Positions 8,611 through 17,144 of a stretch of 64,000 nt of DNA are shown here, piece by piece. The DNA comes from CAJXSN01 sp947492235. Lineage in GTDB: Bacteria > Pseudomonadota > Alphaproteobacteria > Sphingomonadales > Sphingomonadaceae. Each line of letters opens with the position of its first letter. The stretch's first letter is position 1. The stretch lies in assembly GCF_042492175.1 (NCBI RefSeq), contig NZ_CP170453.1:1674001-1738000 (forward strand), given 5' to 3'. The position numbers were made by a program, and so were the translations under genes. Below the pieces are notes generated by a model. It was not told the DNA's origin. It saw only the letters and a list, made by a program, of their open reading frames with translations, and did not search any database.

Positions 8611-9261
8611 GAACCCTTGCGCGACGACATACCATTCGGATGAGCCCTTGCGGCTCGCCGGTGGTTTGGCGTGCTTCACTGTGGTGAAGTGCTTTTTCAG
8701 TAACGTCAGAAGGTCCTTGTCGGTGCCGCCCGCCAGAACCTTCGCGACAAAGCTGCCGCCCTTGTCCAGCGTTTCGATCGCAAACCATGCCGCCGCTTCG
8801 ACGAGCCCCATGGTCCGCAAATGGTCGGTTTGTTTATGGCCGACCGTGTTGGCCGCCATGTCCGACATGACCAGATCCGGCGGTCCGTCAAGCGCGGCCT
8901 CCAGCCTGGCTGGTGCGGCGTCGTCCATGAAATCCATCAGCAGGATGGTCACGCCGTCGATGGGTTCCGTTTCGAGGAGGTCGATCCCCACGATCCCCGC
9001 TTTGGGCCGCTTCTGACGCACGACTTGCGCCCAGCCCCCGGGGGCAATGCCCAGATCGACGACACGGCTTGCTTTCGACAGAATGCTGAAACGCTCGTCC
9101 AGCTCCAGCAGTTTGTAGGCCGCGCGGCTGCGATAGCCATCGGCCTTGGCTTTCTTCACATAAGGATCGTTGAGCTGGCGCTGCAACCAAAGCCGGCTTG
9201 ATTCGGAGCGCTTCTTCGATTTGCGAACGCGCTTGTCCGGATCGCGGCCCGAGCGGCTCAA
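8596..9261 (-). CDS. rlmE: 23S rRNA 2'-O-methyltransferase RlmE (FtsJ/RrmJ)
   Basis: RlmE methylates U2552 in the A-loop of 23S rRNA with AdoMet. The 221-residue protein shows SRLWLQRQLNDPYVKKAK, the Lys-containing YRSRAAYKLLELDERF, the AdoMet motif VVDLGIAPGGWAQV, and DLVMSDMAANTVGHKQTDH with the catalytic Asp. The start is inferred to be TTG at 9261. It overlaps the ppx stop codon as TTGA, and the family-like sequence begins there. A GTG at 9399 would add residues unrelated to the family. The two genes are thus coupled. Confidence 0.92.
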   Translation of the reverse strand: MSRSGRDPDKRVRKSKKRSESSRLWLQRQLNDPYVKKAKADGYRSRAAYKLLELDERFSILSKASRVVDLGIAPGGWAQVVRQKRPKAGIVGIDLLETEPIDGVTILLMDFMDDAAPARLEAALDGPPDLVMSDMAANTVGHKQTDHLRTMGLVEAAAWFAIETLDKGGSFVAKVLAGGTDKDLLTLLKKHFTTVKHAKPPASRKGSSEWYVVAQGFKGRD

Positions 9262-10523
9262 AGCGCTGCGCCCGATTGGCCGGGCGTGCCCGAAGCAGAC
9301 GGGGCTTTGCTGTGCGGTGTCAGGTCGGCGGCCATTAGGCTGCGCAAGATGCCTTCGCGGATGCCTCTGTCGGCGACCCCCAGCTGCTCGGTCGGCCACA
9401 GGTCTAGAATCGCCTCCAGAATGGCGCAGCCCGCCACCACCAGCTCTGCCCGGTCATGACCGATGCAGGGCAGGGCCGATCGCTCGTCCCAGGTCATCTC
9501 TGCCAGCCGCGTACAGATCTCGCGCATGGAAGCGGACGGAACGATGAGGCCGTCGACGGCCTGCCGGTCGTAATGTGGCAGTTCCAGATGCAGGCTGGCA
9601 AGCGTGGTCACCGTGCCGCTGGTGCCCAGCAGGCGCCGGTCTGGCCTCGCACGCCAGGAATCCACGCGGGTGGAAAAGGGCGCGAAACTGTCCGACACCG
9701 TTTGCCGCATCTCGGCATAGCGTGCGGCGCGTTGTTCGGGCGCGTCCCCCTTGCGCGCAATAGTATCGCTGAGCGAAACAACGCCCCACGGCACGCTCTG
9801 CCAGTCCAGAATGCGGGGCACATTGCTTTCCTGCTCTTCGCCCGGCTCGATCAGGACCAGCTCGGTGGAGCCGCCGCCAATGTCGAAAATCACCGCTGGG
9901 CCGTGGCTCTGTTCCAGCAGCACATGACACCCCAGCACCGCCAGCCGCGCCTCTTCCTGCGCGGAAATGATATCGAGCACGATGCCCGTTTCCTCGCGCA
10001 CACGGTCGATAAAGCGCTGTCCATTGCTGGCCCGCCGGCAGGCCTCGGTCGCGACCGACCTTGCGAGGAAAACATTGCGGCGGCGCAATTTGTCGGCGCA
10101 GATGGCGAGTGCGCCCAGCGCGCGGTCCATTGCCTTTTCGGAAAGGCGCCCTGAATTCGCGAGCCCCTCACCCAGCTTCACTACCCGGCTGAAAGCATCG
10201 ATAACCGTGAAATCTTCGCCGGCCGGTTTCGCAATCAGCAGGCGGCAATTGTTGGTTCCCAGATCGAGCGCGGCATAGGCCTGCCTGCGCGCAGGGCGAG
10301 GCCGGTGCGCGCCATTGGGGGGCTGCGTATGATTGGTGTGATCACGAGGTGCAGAGGCGGCCTCCATAAGAGGCGCAGCTTCGCCCTCGGTATCCTCCTG
10401 CGGCGGAGGGGTAGTGTCGGGCGGCGGGGAAGCTTTGTAGCGAAAATCGGCTACGCTGCCGGACGTGGTATTCCCCTTTGCGCCAGCCCCTTTGGCTTTG
10501 TCCGGCGGAAACCGATCCGCCAT
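9258..10523 (-). CDS. ppx: Exopolyphosphatase / guanosine pentaphosphate phosphatase (Ppx/GppA)
   Basis: This 421-residue ASKHA-fold phosphatase contains AALDLGTNNCRLLIA, VVKLGEGL, the phosphate-binding VIFDIGGGSTELVLIEPG, and GTSGTVTTLASL. It hydrolyses polyphosphate and/or pppGpp and so links phosphate storage to the stringent response. The ATG at 10523 is chosen. The open frame continues upstream through the antisense of tRNA-Gln, which cannot be coding. The first ~95 residues are Pro- and Ala-rich and probably disordered, longer than in typical Ppx proteins. It is followed by rlmE with overlapping stop and start, a gene pair common in sphingomonads. Confidence 0.9.
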   Translation of the reverse strand: MADRFPPDKAKGAGAKGNTTSGSVADFRYKASPPPDTTPPPQEDTEGEAAPLMEAASAPRDHTNHTQPPNGAHRPRPARRQAYAALDLGTNNCRLLIAKPAGEDFTVIDAFSRVVKLGEGLANSGRLSEKAMDRALGALAICADKLRRRNVFLARSVATEACRRASNGQRFIDRVREETGIVLDIISAQEEARLAVLGCHVLLEQSHGPAVIFDIGGGSTELVLIEPGEEQESNVPRILDWQSVPWGVVSLSDTIARKGDAPEQRAARYAEMRQTVSDSFAPFSTRVDSWRARPDRRLLGTSGTVTTLASLHLELPHYDRQAVDGLIVPSASMREICTRLAEMTWDERSALPCIGHDRAELVVAGCAILEAILDLWPTEQLGVADRGIREGILRSLMAADLTPHSKAPSASGTPGQSGAAL

Positions 10524-10727
10524 AACGCATGTATCTCTCTTTTCCTCTCGTAGCCAAACCGACCACGAGGACCTGACACCGATGCTAGCGCGCGCGGCCC
10601 GTTGCGGCAAGTGGCGAGGGCAGCAAGAAGCCGCGAGAGGTCTTGACCTGAGCCCAAGCCATCCATAGATGGCGCGCCTTGCCATTGCACCGGGCCAGAC
10701 CCTGTGTCCGACTGGCAAGCCCGGTAA

Positions 10728-10801
10728 TGCCCTGTCGTCTAATGGTAAGACTACGGACTCTGACTCCGTCAATCGAGGTTCGAATCCTCGCGGGGCATCC
10801 A
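10728..10801 (+). tRNA. tRNA-Gln(CTG)
   Basis: The 74-nt sequence folds into a complete cloverleaf. The acceptor stem is TGCCCTG/CGGGGCA, the anticodon stem ACGGA/TCCGT encloses loop CTCTGAC with anticodon CTG, and the T-arm has GGTTCGAATC. The CCA end is encoded. It decodes CAG. Confidence 0.96.
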
Positions 10802-10909
10802 GCTTCACTGCATCGGTGATTGACAGCGCTATGGCGCAGCGCCAATAGCTATTGCGACTGATTATCAATAATCATGCGCCATCCCCGCATTGACCGACTG
10901 GATTACCCG

Positions 10910-11464
10910 ATGAGTTCACCCAAAGTCCGCAATCTGCTTGTCCTTGGCCACTTGCTGGCGGCGGGCCTGTTGGCACCGCTCTTCCTGCTCGTCGCTTTCA
11001 CGGGCGGGAATTACCTGATCGACAACAAGGGCGAGGTGATCGAGACGCCGCTCACCGTGCCCAGCGGATTTACGCTCGACCCTGATGCCGCGACAATCGA
11101 AGATGACGTCCGCGCGGTTCTGACGGCGAACGAACTGCCGACCGATTTCGAGTATCTGCGGTTCCGCCCCGGCTCCATCACCACGCGGCCCACGTCGGAA
11201 GATTATGTCGTGTTTGCCGAGGAAGACGGCGTGTGGTCGGCGACATTGAACGAGCCGGACCTGCAATACCGCCTGATGGAACTGCATAAGGGCCATGGTC
11301 CCGAGAGCTTCAAGATCTATCAGATCATCGCCGCGATCACGCTGTTTCTCGTGGTTCTGGGCGGTCTGCTGGTCGGCTTCTTGTCGCCCGCCTATCGCGG
11401 CAAGACCGTTGGTTCGCTGGCCTTTGGCACCGTGGTCTTTGCACTGCTGGCGTTTGTCGTCTGA
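10910..11464 (+). CDS. PepSY-like small membrane protein
   Basis: This 184-residue protein starts MSSPKVRNLLVLGHLLAAGL. It has one N-terminal and two C-terminal hydrophobic helices (IAAITLFLVVLGGLLVGF, and GSLAFGTVVFALLAFVV) around a soluble domain of about 110 residues. The soluble part (VRAVLTANELPTDFEYLRFR) and the ELHKGHG motif before the last helices look like PepSY-associated transmembrane proteins. These are often connected with protease inhibition or flavin/iron reductases. An upstream ATG at 10874 is possible. No clear operon partner exists. Confidence 0.6.
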   Translation: MSSPKVRNLLVLGHLLAAGLLAPLFLLVAFTGGNYLIDNKGEVIETPLTVPSGFTLDPDAATIEDDVRAVLTANELPTDFEYLRFRPGSITTRPTSEDYVVFAEEDGVWSATLNEPDLQYRLMELHKGHGPESFKIYQIIAAITLFLVVLGGLLVGFLSPAYRGKTVGSLAFGTVVFALLAFVV

Positions 11465-11520
11465 CGTGGATGCGACTGTCGGCGTTGATTGCGTGCGGTT
11501 AGCGGCCTAATGGCCGCGCC

Positions 11521-12393
11521 ATGACAGAAAAAGATTTGAAAGACCGCCGGTTTTATCCTGCGGAACAGGAAGCGAAGTTCTCTTCCGAAGACCCGAGCGA
11601 TACCCCGCAAACCCGGCATCCGGCCTATCGGTTGGCGTTTCAGGATGACGAATTCCTGCTGCGCGAGGAACTGCGCCCGGTGCGGTTCCAGCTGGAATTG
11701 CTGAAGCCGGAAATGCTGCTGGACGAAGCGGGCGTGGGCTCCACACTGGTGATGTACGGCTCCGCCCGGATACCCTCACCGGAGCAGGCGCAGGCCAAGA
11801 TCGACGCCGCGAAAGATGGTGACGATTTTGAGCAGAAAGTCGCCCAGCGGCTGGCCGACAAGGCAAAATACTACGCCGAGGCGCATAAGCTTGCCAAGCT
11901 GGTCAGCGAGAAATCCATCGTCGAAGACGGCAAGCGGCAGTTTGTCGTGTGCACGGGCGGCGGACCGTCGATCATGGAGGCGGGCAATCGGGGCGCCTCC
12001 GATGCGGGCGCAGAGAGCATCGGCCTCAACATCGTCCTGCCGCACGAGCAGGCCCCGAATGGCTATGTGACGCCCTACCTCTCGCTCAACTTCCACTACT
12101 TCGCGTTGCGGAAAATGCACTTCCTGCTGCGCGCACGGGCGGTAGCGGTGTTCCCCGGCGGCTTCGGCACGTTCGACGAATTTTTCGAGCTGCTGACTTT
12201 GATTCAGACAGGCAAGATGAAGGCGATGCCGATCCTGCTGTTCGGCAAGGATTTCTGGAACCGGGTGGTCAATTTCGAGGCGATTGCCGAAGAAGGCACC
12301 ATCTCGAAAAAGGATCTCGATCTGATCACCTGGGTGGAAACCGCCGAAGAAGCGTGGGCGCACATCGCCGAGTTTTACGAGCTGGACGGTTAG
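11521..12393 (+). CDS. LOG-family nucleoside 5'-monophosphate phosphoribohydrolase
   Basis: This 290-residue protein carries the LOG (lysine decarboxylase-like) hallmark motifs GGGPSIMEAGNRGA and PGGFGTFDEFFE. These define cytokinin riboside 5'-monophosphate phosphoribohydrolases, which release a base from a nucleotide. It belongs to the larger TIGR00730-like branch with a ~100-residue N-terminal extension (ERDDPSDT-like acidic region, then ALREELRPVRFQLE-like helix). In bacteria these enzymes act in nucleotide salvage or make cytokinin-like compounds. The physiological substrate is unclear. The ATG at 11521 is adopted. It is convergent with thiD. Confidence 0.85.
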   Translation: MTEKDLKDRRFYPAEQEAKFSSEDPSDTPQTRHPAYRLAFQDDEFLLREELRPVRFQLELLKPEMLLDEAGVGSTLVMYGSARIPSPEQAQAKIDAAKDGDDFEQKVAQRLADKAKYYAEAHKLAKLVSEKSIVEDGKRQFVVCTGGGPSIMEAGNRGASDAGAESIGLNIVLPHEQAPNGYVTPYLSLNFHYFALRKMHFLLRARAVAVFPGGFGTFDEFFELLTLIQTGKMKAMPILLFGKDFWNRVVNFEAIAEEGTISKKDLDLITWVETAEEAWAHIAEFYELDG

Positions 12394-12409
12394 TGAGCCG
12401 CCGCTACGC

Positions 12410-13252
12410 TTAGGTCAGCCGCACCGCCTGATGGCCTAGCGGGCCGCCGCCTTCGCCGAAGCCGGGGGCGTTCAGGATGCCTTCGCGCACGAAGCGGCGA
12501 CCTAGCCGCACAGCGTGTTCGATCGGTTGCTCGTGCCCGATCAGTGTGGCGATGGCGGATGACAAGGTGCAGCCGGTGCCGTGGGTGTGGCGGGTGTCGA
12601 TCCGCGCGTCGGTGAAGGACGCCATACCGGAGGCGCGACCATCTTTCGCTGGCGTGACCAGCAGGTCGATTACTTGCTCGTCTTGCGTATGGCCGCCTTT
12701 GGCGAGAACTTGGCATTCATATCGTTCGGCCATTTCGAGCGCGGCGTCGCGGACCAGATGGGTGTCGCGCAGTTCTGATCCTGCGAGCAATTCCAGTTCA
12801 GGCAGGTTGGGGGTGAGCAGGGTCGCGCGCGGGAACAGGCGTTCCTGCATGATCTCCACCGCATCATCCTGAAGCAATCGGGCGCCCGATGTGGCGACCA
12901 TAACCGGATCGAGCACGATAGGAATGTCCGGATCCAGATCAGCCAAGGCCCCCGCCACCGCCTCGATGATATCGATGTTCTGGAGCATCCCGATCTTGAT
13001 CGCATCCACGCCGATATCTTCGGCGCAGGACACTATCTGCCGAGCGACAAACTGCCCCTCCAGCGGTGTGATGCCTTGCACTCCCACAGAGTTCTGTGCG
13101 GTGACCGCGGTGATCGCAGTCATCGCATAACCACCCAGCATGGTGATCGTTTTGATATCGGCCTGAATGCCGGCTCCGCCGCTGCTGTCGGAGCCTGCAA
13201 TCGCCAGAATGCGAGGGGGTATGCGGGGCGCTGATCGCGCGGCGTCGCTCAC
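12410..13252 (-). CDS. thiD: Hydroxymethylpyrimidine/phosphomethylpyrimidine kinase
   Basis: ThiD phosphorylates HMP and HMP-P in thiamine biosynthesis. The 280-residue ribokinase-fold enzyme shows ILAIAGSDSSGGAGIQADIK at the N-terminus, IVLDPVMVATSGA, NLPELELLAG, and the anion-hole motif THGTGCTLSSAIA with the catalytic Asp/Gly context. The start is GTG at 13252, overlapping the TGA of the DUF1272 gene (GTGA), which implies translational coupling. The longer frame to 13348 is inside that gene. No other thi genes are near. Confidence 0.93.
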   Translation of the reverse strand: MSDAARSAPRIPPRILAIAGSDSSGGAGIQADIKTITMLGGYAMTAITAVTAQNSVGVQGITPLEGQFVARQIVSCAEDIGVDAIKIGMLQNIDIIEAVAGALADLDPDIPIVLDPVMVATSGARLLQDDAVEIMQERLFPRATLLTPNLPELELLAGSELRDTHLVRDAALEMAERYECQVLAKGGHTQDEQVIDLLVTPAKDGRASGMASFTDARIDTRHTHGTGCTLSSAIATLIGHEQPIEHAVRLGRRFVREGILNAPGFGEGGGPLGHQAVRLT

Positions 13253-13473
13253 CCTTTGAATTTCCGTGTCGTGCTGGCCGGATATTTCTCCAGCAAGGCG
13301 CGGCTGCGGATCGGGCGGTCGGTCAGTTCGCCGCCGCAATTGGGGCACCGGTCATCCAGCACCTCGGCACATGGCGCGCAGAAAGTGCATTCGAAACTGC
13401 ACAGAAATGCTCCGGGCGCATCGGCCGGCAGATCGGTGCCGCAACGTTCGCAATCGGGGCGCATTTCCAGCAT
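13249..13473 (-). CDS. DUF1272-family small zinc-ribbon protein
   Basis: This 74-residue protein is rich in paired cysteines: DCERCGTDL, CSFECTFCAPC, CPNCGGEL. The pattern matches the DUF1272 family and is expected to bind two zinc ions. Function is unknown. The start codon of thiD overlaps its stop, so the two are made together. The C-terminus (EKYPASTTRKFKG) is basic. Confidence 0.85.
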   Translation of the reverse strand: MLEMRPDCERCGTDLPADAPGAFLCSFECTFCAPCAEVLDDRCPNCGGELTDRPIRSRALLEKYPASTTRKFKG

Positions 13474-13483
13474 AGATACTCCG

Positions 13484-13572
13484 TTCGCCCTGAGCTTGTC
13501 GCAGGGCTACATTGAAACTCTGCGCTCAGGCTAGAAGAAAAGGCGGTGCTTCGACAAGCTCGGCACGAGGGG
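13484..13572. repeat. Palindromic intergenic repeat (sphingomonad REP-like)
   Basis: Two inverted arms, GAGCTTGTCG (13492-13501) and CGACAAGCTC (13552-13561), flank about 50 bp. The left arm sits inside GCCCTGAGCTTGTCGCAGGGC, itself a small hairpin. The core is a sequence seen many times in intergenic positions of sphingomonad genomes, from memory. It lies between the DUF1272 gene and glmM. Confidence 0.6.
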
Positions 13573-13592
13573 CTTTTCTCAGGCGGCTTTCT

Positions 13593-14930
13593 TCAGGCGG
13601 CGGCCTTCACTGCGTCGCACACCCGGTCCACCACGGCCTCTACCTGCGCTGCGTCGTCGCCTTCTGCCATCACGCGGATTAGCGGTTCGGTGCCCGATGC
13701 GCGGATGACCAGACGGCCCTTGCCTGCCAGCTCTGCCTCGGCATCGGCGATGGCGGCTTTGACGCCCGCATTCTCCAGCGGGGCGCCGCCTGCATACCGC
13801 ACGTTCTTAAGCAATTGCGGCACCGGCTCGAACTGGTGGAGCAGCTCGCTCGCGCGCTTGCCGGATCGGACAAGGCTGGCCAGCACCCGCAGTGCCGCCA
13901 CAGTGCCGTCGCCCGTGGTTGCATGGTCGAGCAGGATCATATGCCCCGACTGCTCGCCGCCGATATTGAAACCGCCTTCGCGCATCCGGGCCAGCACATA
14001 GCGGTCGCCTACGCCGGTCCGTTCCAGTGTCAGGCCTTTGGCCTCAAGATATCGCTCCAGCCCCAGATTGCTCATCACGGTGGCCACAACGCCGCCGCCT
14101 TTCAGCTCGCCCTTTTCCGCCATGCGGCCTGCGATCAGCGCCATGATCTGGTCGCCATCGACCTCGCGGCCTGTCTCGTCGATCACGATCAGGCGGTCCG
14201 CGTCCCCATCCAGCGCGATGCCGATATCCGCGCCTTCTTCCACCACCTTGGCCTTGATCGCATCCAGCGACGTGGAGCCAACTCCGTCATTGATATTGGT
14301 GCCATTGGGGCTGACGCCCAGCGTGATAACCTCTGCGCCCAATTCCCAGATCGCGGAGGGCGCGACCTGATAGGACGCCCCGTTGGCGCAATCGACCACC
14401 ACTTTCAGATCATCGAACCGGATATCGTCGGACACGGATTGCTTGATTGCGTGGATGTAGCGTCCACGGGCGTCGTCTATCCGCCGGGCACGGCCGATTT
14501 CGGCGGCGGGGACCAGCTGGGGATCCTCATCGATCAGGCGCTCGATTTCGCGCTCTGTATCGTCGTCCAGCTTAAAGCCATTGGGGCCGAACAGTTTGAT
14601 CCCGTTGTCCTGATAGGGGTTGTGGCTGGCAGAAATCATCACGCCCAGATCGGCCCGCATTTCCCGCGTCAGCAAGGCAACCGCCGGAGTGGGCAGAGGG
14701 CCGGTCATGATCACGTCCACGCCGACACTGGTGAAACCTGCGACCAGCGCGCTTTCCATCATATAGCCCGAAAGGCGTGTATCCTTGCCGATCACCACGC
14801 GGTGGCGGTGATCGCCCCGGCGGAAATGGGTGCCTGCTGCCTGCGCCACGCGCATGGCTGTTGCGGCGGTCATTGCGCCGGAATTGGTCTCCCCCCGGAT
14901 ACCGTCCGTGCCGAAATATTTGCGTGTCAT
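13593..14930 (-). CDS. glmM: Phosphoglucosamine mutase
   Basis: GlmM interconverts glucosamine-6-phosphate and glucosamine-1-phosphate on the route to UDP-GlcNAc for peptidoglycan and lipid A. The 445-residue length is typical. It begins MTRKYFGTDGIRG. The phosphoserine loop is VMISASHNPYQDNG with catalytic Ser102, the metal loop is ALDGDADRLIVID, the sugar loop follows in GGEQSGHMIL, and the phosphate loop is IRASGTEPLIRVM. The ATG at 14930 is chosen over a longer frame (14981) because homology starts there. Confidence 0.97.
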   Translation of the reverse strand: MTRKYFGTDGIRGETNSGAMTAATAMRVAQAAGTHFRRGDHRHRVVIGKDTRLSGYMMESALVAGFTSVGVDVIMTGPLPTPAVALLTREMRADLGVMISASHNPYQDNGIKLFGPNGFKLDDDTEREIERLIDEDPQLVPAAEIGRARRIDDARGRYIHAIKQSVSDDIRFDDLKVVVDCANGASYQVAPSAIWELGAEVITLGVSPNGTNINDGVGSTSLDAIKAKVVEEGADIGIALDGDADRLIVIDETGREVDGDQIMALIAGRMAEKGELKGGGVVATVMSNLGLERYLEAKGLTLERTGVGDRYVLARMREGGFNIGGEQSGHMILLDHATTGDGTVAALRVLASLVRSGKRASELLHQFEPVPQLLKNVRYAGGAPLENAGVKAAIADAEAELAGKGRLVIRASGTEPLIRVMAEGDDAAQVEAVVDRVCDAVKAAA

Positions 14931-15050
14931 GCGTTCCCCTGCAAAGGCCCCCTGTAAGAATACAGCCTTTATAGCCCCCATAGACGCGCAGCCTTAATAG
15001 CGCATTAGTGACGGGGTCCCGGGCTAAAGCGAAGAGGGAGCGGGCAGGTT

Positions 15051-16355
15051 TTGGCCAATCAGAATGCAGACGAAACGGGGCTGGTAAAGATCACGCTGCC
15101 GGTGTGGTGGACATTTGGTGGTCTGGTCGGCGGGCTGGTGCTGGGCGCGCTGGTGCAGGGCAGCGACATACAGGCGTCCGCTGCGGCGATTACCCAGCCT
15201 ATCGGTACGCTGTGGTTGCGGGCCTTGCAGATGACGATCATCCCGCTGGTCGCCGCGCTGCTGGTGATGGGCATTGCCCAGATGGTCGCCGCTGCGCGCG
15301 CAGGGGCGACGGCACGGCGGATGCTTGGCTGGGTGTTCGGTATACTCATCTTCAGCGGATTGATCAGCGCAGTGCTGATGCCGCTGCTGCTGGCCGCGTT
15401 CCCGATCCCGCAAGCGGCGACGGCATTGCTGGCGGGCGGAGAGGCGATGGAGCCACAAGCTGTGCCAGAGCTGGGCGATTTCGTCGCTTCGCTGGTCGCA
15501 CCCAATCTGTTTGCGGCGGCGGCGGAAACGGCGATGCTGCCGCTCACCCTGTTCTTCGCTTTGTTTGCTGTTGCCATCACCCGCATCCCGCCGGGGCAGG
15601 GCGAGGTCCTGCTCCGGTTCTTCCGCGCGCTGGGCAATTCCATGCTGATCATTATCGGCTGGGTGCTGTGGCTCGCGCCGGTCGGGGTGTTTGCACTGGC
15701 CTTCGGAGTTGCTCTGCGGGCGGGGGGTGACGGGGCCTTTGCCACGCTGATCCACTATATCCTTACCGTCTCGGCAATGGGCGCGGTGGTGCTGCTGACC
15801 GCCTATGCGCTCGCTTTCGTGGTTGGCCGCGTCGGCCCGCTGCGTTTTGCGCGCGGGATATTGCCGGCACAGGCTGTGGCTGTCAGCACGCAAAGCTCGC
15901 TCGCCAGCCTGCCCGCCATGCTCGACAGCGCGCGCCGGCTGAAATTGCGCGAGGATACGGCCGATTTCGTCCTGCCGCTGGCCGTGGCGATTTTCCGCGC
16001 GACCAGCCCCGCAATGAACATGGCGGTGGCGATCTATGTCGCCACTCTGGTGGGTGTGGAATTGACCCCGCTGACCCTGGCGACCGGCATTGCCGTGGCT
16101 CTGGTGATCAGCGTTGGCTCGGTCAGCCTGCCGGGATCGATCAGCTTCGTGATTTCCATCGGCCCGATTGCACTGGCGATGGGCGTTCCGATAGAGCCGC
16201 TGGCACTGCTGGTGGCGGTGGAGATGCTCCCCGATATCATGCGCACGCTGGCCAATGTCACGATGAACGTCGCGGTTACGGCAGCGACGGATCGCGGGGC
16301 AGGGGGGCTGGAAGAGACAAGCGACGCACATAGCAACACAGGGGCGGCAGAATAA
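15051..16355 (+). CDS. Dicarboxylate/amino acid:cation symporter (DAACS family)
   Basis: This 434-residue inner-membrane transporter has the hairpin and serine-rich signature of the glutamate/C4-dicarboxylate symporters. VAVSTQSSLASLPAML corresponds to HP1 and the NMAVAIYVATL segment to the NMDGT-like motif of TM7. About eight transmembrane helices are seen. It imports dicarboxylates or amino acids with Na+ or H+. The likely start is TTG at 15051 with GGGAG about 10 bp upstream; no ATG exists nearby. The final ~25 residues are polar. The exact substrate cannot be read. Confidence 0.85.
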   Translation: MANQNADETGLVKITLPVWWTFGGLVGGLVLGALVQGSDIQASAAAITQPIGTLWLRALQMTIIPLVAALLVMGIAQMVAAARAGATARRMLGWVFGILIFSGLISAVLMPLLLAAFPIPQAATALLAGGEAMEPQAVPELGDFVASLVAPNLFAAAAETAMLPLTLFFALFAVAITRIPPGQGEVLLRFFRALGNSMLIIIGWVLWLAPVGVFALAFGVALRAGGDGAFATLIHYILTVSAMGAVVLLTAYALAFVVGRVGPLRFARGILPAQAVAVSTQSSLASLPAMLDSARRLKLREDTADFVLPLAVAIFRATSPAMNMAVAIYVATLVGVELTPLTLATGIAVALVISVGSVSLPGSISFVISIGPIALAMGVPIEPLALLVAVEMLPDIMRTLANVTMNVAVTAATDRGAGGLEETSDAHSNTGAAE

Positions 16356-16440
16356 AATCTCCCTTGCCTGCAACCCACAGCCGCTTGGCGCGTTGAGTGG
16401 CTAAACCATCAATCTTTCTATTCGAGACTGGAGACCCATC

Positions 16441-17055
16441 ATGGCTTTTGAAGTGACCCCGCTGCCCTATGCAGACACCGCATTGGCGCCCGCCGTTTCA
16501 GCTGAAACGCTCAGCTTCCACCACGGCAAGCACCACAAGGCATATGTCGACAAGACCAACGCCGCCATCGATGGGACAGACCACGCGGACAAGGCGCTGG
16601 AAGAGATTATCGCCGCTGCGCGCGGGGCCGACCAGGGCCTGTTCAACAACAGCGCACAAAGCTGGAATCACGGTTTCTACTGGCACTCCATGGCCGGAGA
16701 GGAAACCGCCCCGTCTGACGAGTTGAAGGCGATGATCGACGACAGTTTCGGTTCGGTCGACGAGCTGAAAACGCAGCTGCAGGATCGCGGCGCAGGCCAC
16801 TTCGCCAGCGGTTGGGTCTGGCTGGCAGAAAAGGGCGGCAAGCTGACCATTGAAGAAACCCATGACGGCGACACGCTGGCCGATCAGGACGGAGTAAACC
16901 CGCTGCTGGTCATCGACCTTTGGGAGCATGCCTATTATCTCGATCACCAGAACGCCCGTCCGGCCTATCTCAAGGCTGTGACGACGGAGAAGCTCAACTG
17001 GAGCTTCGCCTCCGAGAATTTGGCGCGCGGCACCACCTGGAGCTACGCCGCCTAA
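16441..17055 (+). CDS. sodB: Iron superoxide dismutase
   Basis: This 204-residue cytoplasmic enzyme dismutates superoxide. The metal ligands are visible: His27 in SFHHGKHHKAYV, His in SWNHGFYW, and Asp/His in VIDLWEHAYYLDHQNAR. Features typical of Fe-type enzymes (for example AQSWNHGFYW) support sodB rather than sodA. The ATG at 16441 follows GGAGA at good spacing. A strong terminator follows 25 bp after the stop, so it is probably monocistronic. Confidence 0.97.
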   Translation: MAFEVTPLPYADTALAPAVSAETLSFHHGKHHKAYVDKTNAAIDGTDHADKALEEIIAAARGADQGLFNNSAQSWNHGFYWHSMAGEETAPSDELKAMIDDSFGSVDELKTQLQDRGAGHFASGWVWLAEKGGKLTIEETHDGDTLADQDGVNPLLVIDLWEHAYYLDHQNARPAYLKAVTTEKLNWSFASENLARGTTWSYAA

Positions 17056-17080
17056 ACCCGATTGGGTCGCAACAAAGGAA

Positions 17081-17116
17081 GGTCCGCCCGGCACTCTCGC
17101 CGGGCGGGCCTTTTTT
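17081..17116 (+). terminator. Rho-independent terminator after sodB
   Basis: A GC-rich stem (GGTCCGCCCGGC pairing with GCCGGGCGGGCC around ACTCTC) is followed by six Ts. This is a textbook intrinsic terminator 25 bp after the sodB stop codon. Confidence 0.92.
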
Positions 17117-17144
17117 GTGCGCCGGTTCAAAGAGGGCCCGCCAG

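Noticed and set aside
10524..10868. Upstream extension of the ppx frame
   Set aside because: It reads antisense through tRNA-Gln and has no Ppx similarity.
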